From Maribacter sp. (GTDB lineage: Bacteria > Bacteroidota > Bacteroidia > Flavobacteriales > Flavobacteriaceae), in NCBI GenBank assembly GCA_029287355.1, contig JARFRH010000118.1, positions 1 to 53,500 of the forward strand: 53,500 bases of DNA, written 5' to 3'. A model generated the notes under the pieces. It was not told the DNA's origin, made no database searches, and worked only from the letters and a program-made list of their open reading frames with translations. Below, piece after piece: positions 32,966 to 42,045 of the stretch. A program made the translations under genes and the position numbers. Numbering within the stretch: the first letter of the stretch is position 1; each line of letters begins with the position of its first letter.

Positions 32966-34255
32966 TTATTTTCCTTCGAACTTCTCTGAATACCGTTTCC
33001 AAAGTTTGGTTTGGTGGGTTTCTAAGGAGATGTTTCTACCGTCTATGAAGGCATGGGTCAATTGATTCGTACGCATATCCAAGGCGTCGCCTTCAGAAAT
33101 AAATAGGGTAGCGCTTTTACCGACAGCCAAGGTACCGTGGGTGTCATCGATTCCTAAAATCTTTGCGGTGTTGCCCGTAAGCAATTGTAATGCTTTTTCT
33201 TTTTCAAGTCCTTGTCCTACTACTTGACCTGCATAGAAGGGGAGGTTTCTTGTTTGAAAGTTAGACGCTTCCCCATTTTGAAGGGCTACCAATAAACCTG
33301 CATCCATTAAGAGTTTAGGCAGTTTGTATGGTAGGTCGTAATCATCATCAGCCAGACTAGGCAGATTATGGGTGTACTGTACCAAAACAGGCACATTGTT
33401 TTCTTTCAAGAAATCAGTGATTTTGTAGGCATGGTAACCTCCGACAAGAACGATTGACTTCACTCCTGAATTTTTAGCCAAAGTTACTCCATCTATGATT
33501 TCTTTTTCGCCATCGGCGTAGACATATAAGCGTTGTACGCCGTCAAAAACACCCTGCATCGCAGCAAAAGCCGGATTCAATTCTTTTGAGGTGCCTTTGC
33601 CATAGGCAATTGCATTTTGCATGAATACTTCCACTTCATTTACTTGCTTTTGATAGTCTTTGTTGGGTTTCAATCCACGGGGTTCTCCCATCCACCAGCG
33701 GCCTCTTCTGAAGCTGGACGGCCAGTTCAAGTGAATGCCATCATCCACTTTTATCGCGGCATCTTCCCAGTTCCAAGCATCGAATTGTACAATGGAAGAA
33801 GTCCCCGATATACGACCACCTTTGGGTGTAATCTGTCCCATTAAAATGCCATTCGGACGCATACTTTCTACCACTCTCGATTCTGCATCATAAGCGATCA
33901 AACTACGTACATGGGGAATGATGTCCCCAATTTCATCACTATCATTACTCGCACGTACCGCATTGATTTCTTGCAGCCCCAATTGCTTGCTTGGGGCAAT
34001 AAACCCGGGATAGACATGCTTGCCTGAAGCATCGATGACTTTTCCTTTAGTAGGTTCGCCTACGCCAAGTGCCGTAATTTTTCCATCTTCAAAAACCAAG
34101 GTGCAATTTTCTACGACCGTCCCATCACCAATATGTGCTGTAGCTCCTGTGATGCTAATAGCCTCCTTTTGTATGGAAGCTGGGGTTTGTTGCGCCCAAC
34201 CCGTTGCCCCGATAGTGAGGAGAAGGGCGATGAATACATTTTTTAATTTGCTCAT
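32966..34255 (-). CDS. Exported amidohydrolase-family protein lacking metal ligands
   Basis: A 429-residue protein with an N-terminal signal peptide (FIALLLTIGATGWAQ). It has the amidohydrolase layout: an N-terminal beta domain (ITGATAHIGDGTVVENCTLVFEDGKI), a barrel, and the closing GTLAVGKSATLFISEGDAL strand. The metal-binding Asp-x-His-x-His that normally follows PGFI is replaced by APSKQ (Ala87, Ser89, Gln91), and the late aspartate region reads ALQNGEAS. It is therefore probably not a classical metal-dependent hydrolase. It lies about 100 bases downstream of the larger amidohydrolase on the same strand and may be its partner subunit. The substrate is unknown. Confidence 0.85.
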   Translation of the reverse strand: MSKLKNVFIALLLTIGATGWAQQTPASIQKEAISITGATAHIGDGTVVENCTLVFEDGKITALGVGEPTKGKVIDASGKHVYPGFIAPSKQLGLQEINAVRASNDSDEIGDIIPHVRSLIAYDAESRVVESMRPNGILMGQITPKGGRISGTSSIVQFDAWNWEDAAIKVDDGIHLNWPSSFRRGRWWMGEPRGLKPNKDYQKQVNEVEVFMQNAIAYGKGTSKELNPAFAAMQGVFDGVQRLYVYADGEKEIIDGVTLAKNSGVKSIVLVGGYHAYKITDFLKENNVPVLVQYTHNLPSLADDDYDLPYKLPKLLMDAGLLVALQNGEASNFQTRNLPFYAGQVVGQGLEKEKALQLLTGNTAKILGIDDTHGTLAVGKSATLFISEGDALDMRTNQLTHAFIDGRNISLETHQTKLWKRYSEKFEGK

Positions 34256-34358
34256 GTTAATATTTTTATATTTTCAACTTTTTAATTGTATTGTTCTCGA
34301 TTACACCGGTCTGCTGAACAGGCAGGCTCGAAGTGACAGTGAAATTCTAATTTAGAAC

Positions 34359-37313
34359 TTACAAGGTTTCGCAAGTCATTAGCTCCTTCTTGCTCATTTT
34401 CGGAGCTTGTGTTTTTCCACCATCTGCTTTTTCCTTTAACATCATATTGATGAGTTTGGTGCGTTCATTCTTTACCGATTCGCGCATTTTTTTGTCCTGC
34501 TCCATATCGAAATAAGTAGCACCTTCGATAATGGTTTTTTCCGCTCGTGCATAAACGGATAGGGGGTGGTCCGTCCAGAGCACCAAATCGGCATCCTTTC
34601 CTTCCTTAATGCTTCCTACGCGATTGTCAACATGTAAAAGTTTCGCCGGATTGATAGTCACCATTTTCCAAGCTTCCAATTCTGACATGCCACCATACTT
34701 TACGGTTTTGGCAGCTTCTTGATTTAATCGACGCGCCATTTCGCCGTCATCACTATTAATAGCAACGGTAACCCCCTGCTTATGCATAATGGCAGCATTA
34801 TAGGGTATCGCATCTTTTACTTCGTATTTGTAAGCCCACCAGTCACTAAATGTTCCAGCGCCAACACCGTGCTTGGCCATTTTATCGGCTACTTTGTATC
34901 CCTCGAGAATATGCGTGAACGTATTCACTCTAAAATTGAATTTCTCTGCCACTTTCATCATCATATTGATTTCGCTCTGCACATAGGAGTGACAACTGAT
35001 GAAGCGCTCGCCATTTAAGATTTCGGCCACCACTTCCATTTCTTCATCATAGCGATAGGGTTGTCCGCTTTTTTTCTTGGCATCGTATTCCTTTCCTCTT
35101 TGGAAATAATTCATAAAAACCTGCTCAACTCCCATGCGCGTCTGTGGGAATCTTGAAAAGCTTTGCCAGTTACTTTGCTTTACATTTTCACCTAAAGCGA
35201 ATTTGATAAACTTAGGGGAGTTGTCGTAAATCATATTTTCCGGTGATTCACCCCACTTTAGTTTTAAGATAGCCGAACGACCCCCGATCGGGTTGGCAGA
35301 GCCATGTAATAATTGTGCCGAGGTAATCCCACCTGCTAATTGGCGGTAAATATTGATATCTTCATTATCTACAACATCTTCCATTTTTACTTCCGCTGTA
35401 GAGTTATGTCCCGCTTCGTTAATCGCTAGTGCCGCAATATGAGTATGTTCGTCAATGACCCCTGCGGTCAGATGCTTGCCGGTCGCATCGATCACCTTTG
35501 CTCGACCTGCTGATAAATCGTTTCCAATTTTGGAAATCTTACCATCTTTTATGAGGACATCCGTATTTTCAAGGATGCCGTTAGCCTCACTGGTCCAAAC
35601 TGTTGCATTCTTAAATAGGAGCGTTTCCGATTTTGGCATCGTCGCAACGCCGAACCCTACATTAGGATAGGTCACCCCAACCATTTCCGGAGCAACCAAA
35701 GCTTTCTTTTCATCTTTTTTGTCAGCTATAAAATCACTGGTCTTTACGGCTGTAAAAGTAGATTCGTCTCCGTTTGGAAGCACTAATTTCCCACTGATAT
35801 TATCGGAAGTCTTGCCGACCAAGCCCGTCATGCGATAACTTTTTTCGCCCTTATCCGTCGCAAAGGAAAGATCCAGCCAATCATCTTTATAACTGAGTTT
35901 CGACTTCAATTTGTTGGTGTCTTGTTTGATTTCGATTTTTGGTTTACCTACTTCTCCGGTAATGGCCATCTTATAGGACATACCCCCAGCGGACAATTCA
36001 TAATTTCCGCGAATGTCTTTTAAGTTTCTATCGTTGATGACATTTTGATTTCCCTGAACCCAATTTTCATAGATAGTAGTGCCTTTATCGAAAATGCCTC
36101 CTGAAGTAATCAAGAAATTCGCTTGTCGCCCGACTTGTAAAGAACCGATGCTACCAGATTTCCTTAAAATAGAAGCAGGAATCGTAGTCAAAGCCTCTAA
36201 GGCTTTGGTTTCTGGAAGTCCATATTTGATGGCCTTCATCATTTTCTCTTTAAATTTTGAAGGTGATTTCAAATCATGGGTGGTAAATGAAAAAGGAATG
36301 CCGTTATCAGCAAGTATCTTCGGATTGGAAGGCGCTTGGTTCCAATGCCGCATGTCTTTCAAGGTTACCATCGTCGCGGCATATGGATTGGAGACATCAT
36401 AAGCATCGGGAAAATTCAGTGGAAGAATGAAATTAGCACCCGTACCTTTTATTTCCGCAATGCGCTCATATTCATCACCGCCACCTAGAATGGTATATTG
36501 AATGCCATTGGCATCACCTATTTTGTCCGCTCTTAAAGCATGACCCTTATCTTTCGCTTCAAAAATCTGCACCAAGCCTTTATTGGCATTAAGCGCTTCT
36601 ATTGATCGGTCTTTCGTATCGGAATTTCCAGCAGCATACCATTTTGCATCTGAATAGAGTTGACGAAGCAAAGCCATAGACCCCATGAGTGAAGTGGGGT
36701 ACGATTGTTTCTTGATCACACTTTTTGAAAACGATACGTATTGTGCCGACTTATCATCTAAAATGCGGTTTGCATCATTGCCCGTTCCATTGAGGGCCAC
36801 TAAAACGCCCGTGCCGCGTACGACGCCATCATGTATATGAGAGTTGACGACACCGAAACCGGCATCACGCAATTCTTTGGCTTTTTTATCATCGTATTTG
36901 AACTTGTCTATGGCATTGTTTTCTGGCATGATATGCTCATTCCAGTAAAAACCTTCACGACTTGAATCGTATTGTGAGGCTCTACCACCGCCTGGCTTTC
37001 TTTTAGGTTGTTCTACTCCGAATTTCGAATACACATCGATAAACGAAGGATAGATTGAATGGCCCTTTAAATCAACGACCACTGCATTCTTGGGCAGGTT
37101 AACTACTTTGCCGACCTGCTTCACTTTTCCATTTTGGATAAGCAATGTACCACCCTCTATAATTTGTGATGGGGTCACATATATCTTTGCGTTGGTAAAA
37201 GCTGTAAAATTGTTGTTTTTTGATTTTACACCGCTGTTTTCAGGAAAGTAATCTTGAGCAAACAAGCTGGTGCCACACCAAAGTATGGCGAGTGCTAGAA
37301 TTCTTATTTTCAT
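34359..37313 (-). CDS. Exported tandem amidohydrolase: degenerate N-half, intact C-half
   Basis: A 984-residue protein with a signal peptide (LALAILWCGTSLFAQ). Residues about 35-440 form one amidohydrolase-like unit in which the HxH ligands are replaced (FIDVYSKFG, with Tyr95 and Lys97). A linker with beta sequence (about 440-560) follows. Residues about 565-940 form a second unit with intact ligands: IDEHTHIA (His623, His625), SCHSYVQSE, FTHILEGYK and INSDDGE (Asp near 855). The last 50 residues are charged. This resembles imidazolonepropionase-like periplasmic amidohydrolases of Bacteroidetes. Substrate is unknown; a cyclic amide or peptide derivative is possible. It is upstream of, and probably co-transcribed with, the ligand-less paralogue. 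Confidence 0.88.
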   Translation of the reverse strand: MKIRILALAILWCGTSLFAQDYFPENSGVKSKNNNFTAFTNAKIYVTPSQIIEGGTLLIQNGKVKQVGKVVNLPKNAVVVDLKGHSIYPSFIDVYSKFGVEQPKRKPGGGRASQYDSSREGFYWNEHIMPENNAIDKFKYDDKKAKELRDAGFGVVNSHIHDGVVRGTGVLVALNGTGNDANRILDDKSAQYVSFSKSVIKKQSYPTSLMGSMALLRQLYSDAKWYAAGNSDTKDRSIEALNANKGLVQIFEAKDKGHALRADKIGDANGIQYTILGGGDEYERIAEIKGTGANFILPLNFPDAYDVSNPYAATMVTLKDMRHWNQAPSNPKILADNGIPFSFTTHDLKSPSKFKEKMMKAIKYGLPETKALEALTTIPASILRKSGSIGSLQVGRQANFLITSGGIFDKGTTIYENWVQGNQNVINDRNLKDIRGNYELSAGGMSYKMAITGEVGKPKIEIKQDTNKLKSKLSYKDDWLDLSFATDKGEKSYRMTGLVGKTSDNISGKLVLPNGDESTFTAVKTSDFIADKKDEKKALVAPEMVGVTYPNVGFGVATMPKSETLLFKNATVWTSEANGILENTDVLIKDGKISKIGNDLSAGRAKVIDATGKHLTAGVIDEHTHIAALAINEAGHNSTAEVKMEDVVDNEDINIYRQLAGGITSAQLLHGSANPIGGRSAILKLKWGESPENMIYDNSPKFIKFALGENVKQSNWQSFSRFPQTRMGVEQVFMNYFQRGKEYDAKKKSGQPYRYDEEMEVVAEILNGERFISCHSYVQSEINMMMKVAEKFNFRVNTFTHILEGYKVADKMAKHGVGAGTFSDWWAYKYEVKDAIPYNAAIMHKQGVTVAINSDDGEMARRLNQEAAKTVKYGGMSELEAWKMVTINPAKLLHVDNRVGSIKEGKDADLVLWTDHPLSVYARAEKTIIEGATYFDMEQDKKMRESVKNERTKLINMMLKEKADGGKTQAPKMSKKELMTCETL

Positions 37314-37404
37314 TTTTGTAAAGTTGATTAATTAGTCCTTCTAAAAGTAAGGGAAGTAGCGGAATTTATAACCTGTTAGGACTATTTTAACATATAAAAA
37401 TAAC

Positions 37405-37466
37405 TTCAAGCGCAAGTATCAAGTACAGGCTCAAAACACTAGTTGCTTTTGAATTTGACGCTTGAA
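37405..37466. other. Inverted repeat TTCAAGCG / CGCTTGAA with a long loop
   Basis: TTCAAGCG (37405-37412) and CGCTTGAA (37459-37466) are perfectly complementary with a 46-base loop that itself contains degenerate CAAGTA and TTGAACTTGAACTT repeats. It lies just after the DUF3810 gene's stop, and on the minus strand a TTTTT run follows, so it may be a weak terminator. Confidence 0.35.
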
Positions 37467-37477
37467 CTTGAACTTTT

Positions 37478-38566
37478 TTATAATGGATAACGTTTATGAT
37501 ACCCCACCATTAAGTCCACAACCTTGCCATAACTCTGGATGCCGTCTTCTTGGTTGTTCGCTTTTAGAAAAGCACTGAACACGGATTTGAAAACAGGCTC
37601 AAACGGATTTTCATAAGCCTCATGATATTCTTGAAGTTCCTTGTAGTTTTTGATGACCCCTTCGTTGAGTTGTGCATACAATTCTCTTGAAGCATTTTCA
37701 TCAGTGCGGTGTACTGCATTTAGACAGTAACTTAGGGCATAGGCGTAAGCCGAGTATTGAAAATAAATGTCTTCGTTTTTGACAGTCACCAAGTAGCCGA
37801 TAAAGTTGGTTTCATTTTCAGCTGAATAGCCAACTTGATGCCCGATTTCATGACCACTCACTACAGGAAAGCGAAACAAAAGTGTCTTTTCATTAACTTG
37901 AGCCTCATTAGTAAAGGGATTCAAATAGCCTCCAATACCCATATAACTAGAAGGTAAACTATATATTGAATTTTTAATGCTCGGTCTGTGATAATCCAGA
38001 AAAGGCAGCTGTTGGGCAAGTGCCTCATAATTGCGAATGGTTTTCTCGAAAACTTCGTTTCTGGTATAGGGTATTTGAACTATTAGAGTGCTATCTCCTG
38101 TAATTTGGACTTGAATTTGATTGGTCTTTTGAATTAAGTCCGAAGTAAGTTTCTTGATGTCTTCGTAGGTAGCTTCATTCTGAATTCCTAATCTGTTCGA
38201 CAAGGGTTCACGGTAATAGTTGAGTCCCCAGACAAGGTTAAATGTAAAATAGAAAATAGACAAGACCATGACAACGTCGCGAAGAAAAGCAAGTTTGTTG
38301 GCCTTGATTTTTTTTCTTCTAATGATAAGGTAACGCAGGCCCAGTGCGATTAAAAGTGTATAAATAATTTCGCCTACGGAAAAGGGAATCCAACCGAAAA
38401 GTGTTCTAAAAAAAGCGCTTACAATCGGATAGATGCCATTGCTATAATATTTCTCTATCAAATCTGGCCTGCTACTTAACCAAATTACAATGGCGATTTG
38501 CGGAATAATACTCAAGGCAATACCATTGCGAAGTTTATTTTTCAAGGTCGTTCTATAGACACGCAT
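37478..38566 (-). CDS. DUF3810-type membrane protein with a zinc-protease-like motif
   Basis: A 362-residue protein with three membrane helices in the first 120 residues and a large following domain. That domain contains SGHEIGHQVGY, which has the His-Glu-x-x-His pattern of zinc metallopeptidases, and an ENETNFIGYL stretch with a possible third ligand. The overall pattern is that of DUF3810, a Bacteroidetes family of unknown function. I chose ATG 38566, since an upstream TTG adds only six residues and a TATTTTTG -7 element lies in between. It is transcribed divergently from pepD. Confidence 0.83.
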   Translation of the reverse strand: MRVYRTTLKNKLRNGIALSIIPQIAIVIWLSSRPDLIEKYYSNGIYPIVSAFFRTLFGWIPFSVGEIIYTLLIALGLRYLIIRRKKIKANKLAFLRDVVMVLSIFYFTFNLVWGLNYYREPLSNRLGIQNEATYEDIKKLTSDLIQKTNQIQVQITGDSTLIVQIPYTRNEVFEKTIRNYEALAQQLPFLDYHRPSIKNSIYSLPSSYMGIGGYLNPFTNEAQVNEKTLLFRFPVVSGHEIGHQVGYSAENETNFIGYLVTVKNEDIYFQYSAYAYALSYCLNAVHRTDENASRELYAQLNEGVIKNYKELQEYHEAYENPFEPVFKSVFSAFLKANNQEDGIQSYGKVVDLMVGYHKRYPL

Positions 38567-38571
38567 GAAGA

Positions 38572-38579
38572 CAAAAATA
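38572..38579 (-). promoter_or_regulatory. Candidate -7 element (TATTTTTG) for the DUF3810 gene
   Basis: TATTTTTG on the minus strand matches TAnnTTTG and ends five bases before the ATG at 38566. Such closeness would make the transcript nearly leaderless. No clear TTG -33 element is seen. Confidence 0.4.
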
Positions 38580-38640
38580 GCCAATTAACTACCACACTAA
38601 TTTTTGAGGCCGTATTTTTAGGAAAAAATTAAATTCTACT

Positions 38641-40122
38641 ATGCCTATTGAAGTAAGAGCCCTCGAACCCAAAAGTATCTGGAACAAATTTGCGGATTTA
38701 AATGCGATACCCCGACCTTCTAAAAAGGAAGAGCGTGTTATTCAGTTCATGATGGATTTCGGGAAATCATTGAATCTAGAGACTTTTTCCGATGCAGTGG
38801 GTAATGTCATTATTAGAAAGCCTGCTACTTCGGAAATGGACGACCGAAAAATGATTACACTACAGTCCCATTTGGATATGGTTCATCAAAAAAACAGCGA
38901 TACGGTTTTTGATTTCGAAACCCAAGGCATTGAAATGTTTGTGGATGGAGATTGGGTCAAGGCCAAAGGCACCACACTTGGCGCCGATAATGGAATGGGA
39001 GTGGCCGCTATAATGGCCTTGTTGGAAAGTACCGATATTCCACATCCTGCTCTGGAAGCCTTATTTACAATAGATGAGGAAACCGGTATGACCGGTGCAA
39101 TGGGACTCGAAGGAGGTGTTTTGCAAGGTGAGATTTTATTGAACTTGGATACGGAAGAGGATGATGAAATAGATATTGGGTGTGCGGGCGGAATCGATGT
39201 TACTGCTTTAGGTGCGTATCAATTGGAATCAGTAAATCCCCGTTATCAGGCGTATAAGGTTGAAGTTAAAGGTTTGAAAGGCGGGCATAGCGGAATGGAC
39301 ATCCGCAAAGGATTGGGTAATGCGAATAAGATCATGAATCGCCTGTTGTACCATAGTGTTTTTCAATTTGATGCTGGTCTCTGTGAGGTTGATGGGGGAG
39401 GACTTCGAAATGCAATTCCTCGAGAAAGTGTGGCCACAATCGTTGTGAATCCTGCGAATGAGGAATTTCAAGATAGGTTTCATTCTTGGGCCGAGGAGAT
39501 AAAAAAAGAGCTTTTAGTAGTAGAGCCAGATTTGATGATTTCTTTGGGCGCAATTGAATCACCTGAAAATAGCATGGAATATTCGAAAGTTCGTGATTTT
39601 GTGAGGAGTATGTATACGGCACATAATGGCGTATATGCCATGAGCGCTTCAATTCCCGATTTGGTTGAAACTTCAAATAACATTGCTAGGATAGTCGTTA
39701 AGGATGGTGTTATAAAAATAAGTTGCTTAACACGTTCTTCGGTAAATTCTGCAAAGATGAATTTGGCCCATGCACTTAAGTCAGCTTTTGAACTGGCGGA
39801 TTACAAGGTCACTTCTGATGGGGCCTATCCAGGATGGAATCCGAATCCGAATTCGGAAATTTTGAAGGTGTTGAAATCTAAATATGAAAGCATGTTCGAG
39901 GAAAAACCAAAGGTAGTGGCTTGTCACGCTGGATTGGAATGTGGCATTTTGGGTCAAAATTATCCCGATTTGGATATGATCAGTTTCGGACCAACTATTC
40001 GTGGGGCTCATTCTCCTGATGAACGGGTTCAAATATCTTCAGTTCAAAAATTCTGGAAATTTCTCAAAGCCGTTTTGGCAGATAGCCCAAAAAGGAAATA
40101 TAGAAAAGGAGGCGGTATTTAA
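38641..40122 (+). CDS. pepD: Aminoacyl-histidine dipeptidase (Xaa-His dipeptidase)
   Basis: A 493-residue M20-family zinc peptidase that cleaves Xaa-His and other dipeptides in the cytosol. The two-zinc site is shown by QSHLDMVHQK (His), LGADNGMGVAA (bridging Asp), DEETGMTGA (catalytic Glu-Glu) and the C-terminal GPTIRGAHSPDE (His). A lid domain with GHSGMDI lies between. Length matches PepD. It starts with ATG and stands alone on the plus strand, convergent with the DUF805 gene. Confidence 0.95.
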   Translation: MPIEVRALEPKSIWNKFADLNAIPRPSKKEERVIQFMMDFGKSLNLETFSDAVGNVIIRKPATSEMDDRKMITLQSHLDMVHQKNSDTVFDFETQGIEMFVDGDWVKAKGTTLGADNGMGVAAIMALLESTDIPHPALEALFTIDEETGMTGAMGLEGGVLQGEILLNLDTEEDDEIDIGCAGGIDVTALGAYQLESVNPRYQAYKVEVKGLKGGHSGMDIRKGLGNANKIMNRLLYHSVFQFDAGLCEVDGGGLRNAIPRESVATIVVNPANEEFQDRFHSWAEEIKKELLVVEPDLMISLGAIESPENSMEYSKVRDFVRSMYTAHNGVYAMSASIPDLVETSNNIARIVVKDGVIKISCLTRSSVNSAKMNLAHALKSAFELADYKVTSDGAYPGWNPNPNSEILKVLKSKYESMFEEKPKVVACHAGLECGILGQNYPDLDMISFGPTIRGAHSPDERVQISSVQKFWKFLKAVLADSPKRKYRKGGGI

Positions 40123-40129
40123 TGCCACT

Positions 40130-40144
40130 CCCTTTTAAAAAGGG
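40130..40144. terminator. Short hairpin between convergent pepD and DUF805 genes
   Basis: CCCTTTT (40130-40136) and AAAAGGG (40138-40144) can pair, in the 31-base gap between two converging genes. The real stem must be shorter because the loop is tiny. It is a weak candidate for a bidirectional terminator. Confidence 0.3.
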
Positions 40145-40153
40145 TATTTGAGA

Positions 40154-40510
40154 TTATACTTTTTGCAATTTTACTTCTTGGGTTTGTTTAGGGTCTTTTC
40201 CATATTGGTTTTCCCCATTTTCCCCATGTATTACAGCTAGCACAATCGAATAGATAGGAATTAAAAGATACCACCCGCTTTTGCCAACATCATGCATTCT
40301 GCGGACTCCCACAGCTAAACTAGGTACTAAGACGGCGAAGGTATATAAGACCGCTACAAATAACAATGCTGGCACTTCTGCGGCAGAAGCTAAGATTTGA
40401 AGTCCGTATGCACATATCATATTGAATAGGAAGAACATCCAAAACTCTTTTCTTCTTGCCCTTCCGCGAAAGTCAGCATACTGACTCATCACTTTTAAGT
40501 ACCAATTCAT
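40154..40510 (-). CDS. DUF805 membrane protein
   Basis: A 118-residue inner-membrane protein of the DUF805 (YhaH-like) family. It begins MNWYLKVMSQYADFRGRARRKEFWMFFLF, the family's usual opening with the FxGRARRxEFW pattern, has three or four membrane helices, and carries VGVRRMHDVGKSGWYLLIPI, the second family hallmark. Function is unknown. It is a single-gene unit converging on pepD. Confidence 0.9.
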   Translation of the reverse strand: MNWYLKVMSQYADFRGRARRKEFWMFFLFNMICAYGLQILASAAEVPALLFVAVLYTFAVLVPSLAVGVRRMHDVGKSGWYLLIPIYSIVLAVIHGENGENQYGKDPKQTQEVKLQKV

Positions 40511-40817
40511 CCGTAGTGTTTTAGTTTTATGAATTGCTTTAACGGGCTATATTTAGTACTATTATTTTTTTTAGATGAACTGCATGCGAAAGTCTAAAAA
40601 TTCGATGAAAGGTATCTCCTCATCAAAATTAAGGTGTAAATATGAGGGCGTATGATATGGATTTATTCTAAATAATTCCCTGATGTTTCTGCTACGGGTT
40701 TGCGAGTTTTCCTCCCTTTGAGGGAGGTCGGAATAGTCTTTTTGCAATTTTGGGTGGGCCAAAATGAAATCAGGGAAATATCCTTATCACAGATTTCAAA
40801 ACTGTCTCTTAGATCTT
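40511..40817. other. Intergenic region of 307 bases without a supportable gene
   Basis: The only open frame of note is a 63-codon minus-strand frame (40571-40762). Its sequence runs through the palindrome at 40711-40727 (read as DLPQREE), has no family resemblance I know, and lacks a promoter. I regard it as chance. The region otherwise holds AT-rich sequence, the palindrome and the 3' flank of the peptidyl-prolyl isomerase gene. Confidence 0.6.
40711..40727. repeat. Intergenic palindrome CCTCCC-TTTGA-GGGAGG
   Basis: A perfect six-base inverted repeat with a five-base loop in the gap downstream of the peptidyl-prolyl isomerase gene. It belongs with the CCTCCCC palindrome at 7307-7331. Similar palindromes are, to my knowledge, scattered between genes in Flavobacteriaceae genomes. 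Confidence 0.6.
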
Positions 40818-41957
40818 TTATTGGACCATACCTGTAATTTCCAAATCGAAAATGAGATCGGCATTGGGTGGTATTGGTCCTCCACCTTGTTCTCCGTACC
40901 CTAGATGTGGTGGAATAAACACACGAATTTTATCGCCTACCTTCATGGTCATCAAAGCCTCCTTGAAGCCGGCTATAAGTTGTGCTTCCGGACTATATTG
41001 CATGGGAATTGCTTCATAGCCACGAGCCTGATCCCTGTTCCAGTCAAATTTATTGTACTTCATGGCGATATCTTTATAGTTGCTATCGAACAAAGTACCA
41101 TCTTCCAAATAACCAGCATACATGACCAATACTTCTTGGCCCATTTTTGGTTTTTCTCCGTTACCTTCTATTTGACTCAAAATCTTAAGGCCTGATGGTA
41201 ATACTTTGGCCTTTTCTTTATCGGCTGGAATTGCAGCTGAAAAAGCTGCCGCCGCTTTTAGGGCTGCCGCTTTCTTCTCCGCTTTTTCCTTTGCAAGCGC
41301 TTCTAAACGTTCTCCTTCACTAGCGAAATACTCGGTCAATACTGCAACCGCATCGAATTTTTTGGCGTCTTTTCCATTTCGAATGATTTCGATAGTATTC
41401 ATTTTTACCTCACTAACAGGTTTGTTTCCTGCAGCTACTGGAACATTGGCAATAGAGTCTAAAATTGGCATACCCAATACAACTTCCCCAAAAACAGAAT
41501 GCTTATTATTCAGCCAAGGCGTCTCCTTATGCGTAATAAAAAATTGACTACCGTTTGAAGTGGGGCCAGAGTTTGCCATGGAGAGAATTCCTTTTTTAGA
41601 GTGTACTAAAGAATCATTGAACTCATCCATAAATTTGTAACCAGGGTTTCCCATTCCTGTACCCAAAGGGTCGCCACCCTGAATCATAAAATCTTTCATA
41701 ACTCTATGAAAGGTAAGACCATCATAAAACTTTTTGCCCTTGTACTCTTCACTTACAAAAGTGTTTGTGCCTTCAGCTAGTGATATGAAATTAGCGACGG
41801 TAATCGGCGTTTTTTCATGCTCTAGTTTTACCACGATATCACCTTTGGTAGTTTGTATATCGGCAAAAACACCATCGCCTAATTCAGGATACTTACTTGA
41901 CTTACAGCTCGTTAATGCAATGCTTATAGCTATTACTAATAGATACGCTTTCTTCAT
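40818..41957 (-). CDS. Dual peptidyl-prolyl isomerase lipoprotein (cyclophilin + FKBP)
   Basis: A 379-residue lipoprotein (lipobox ALTSC) with two unrelated prolyl isomerase domains. Residues about 30-190 are a cyclophilin: FHRVMKDFMIQGGDP (catalytic Arg and Gln), NGSQFFIT and the final SVFGEVV. An alanine/lysine-rich helical linker (about 215-250) follows. Residues about 260-379 are an FKBP: YAGYLEDGTLFDSN, GFKEALMTMKVGD, FIPPHLGYG and DLIFDLEI. Both active sites look intact. It would fold exported proteins in the periplasm or at the outer membrane. It lies next to gldI, which encodes another FKBP lipoprotein, but a 88-base gap separates the genes. Confidence 0.94.
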   Translation of the reverse strand: MKKAYLLVIAISIALTSCKSSKYPELGDGVFADIQTTKGDIVVKLEHEKTPITVANFISLAEGTNTFVSEEYKGKKFYDGLTFHRVMKDFMIQGGDPLGTGMGNPGYKFMDEFNDSLVHSKKGILSMANSGPTSNGSQFFITHKETPWLNNKHSVFGEVVLGMPILDSIANVPVAAGNKPVSEVKMNTIEIIRNGKDAKKFDAVAVLTEYFASEGERLEALAKEKAEKKAAALKAAAAFSAAIPADKEKAKVLPSGLKILSQIEGNGEKPKMGQEVLVMYAGYLEDGTLFDSNYKDIAMKYNKFDWNRDQARGYEAIPMQYSPEAQLIAGFKEALMTMKVGDKIRVFIPPHLGYGEQGGGPIPPNADLIFDLEITGMVQ

Positions 41958-41977
41958 AATTATTATAATTAATTGTC

Positions 41978-41997
41978 ATTTCCTCAATGAAGGAAAT
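41978..41997. other. Inverted repeat ATTTCCT-CAATGA-AGGAAAT upstream of the isomerase gene
   Basis: A perfect seven-base stem with a six-base loop, 20 bases upstream of the isomerase ATG and between it and the gldI stop. It has no T-run, so it may be a leader structure or operator rather than a terminator. Confidence 0.35.
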
Positions 41998-42045
41998 CAA
42001 ATTTCGTTTTTTGAATTGTTTATATACTTTTCTATAGTTATTTAC

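Noticed and set aside
40571-40762. A 63-codon minus-strand open frame
   Set aside because: It runs through the CCTCCC palindrome, has no family resemblance and no promoter, and looks like chance.
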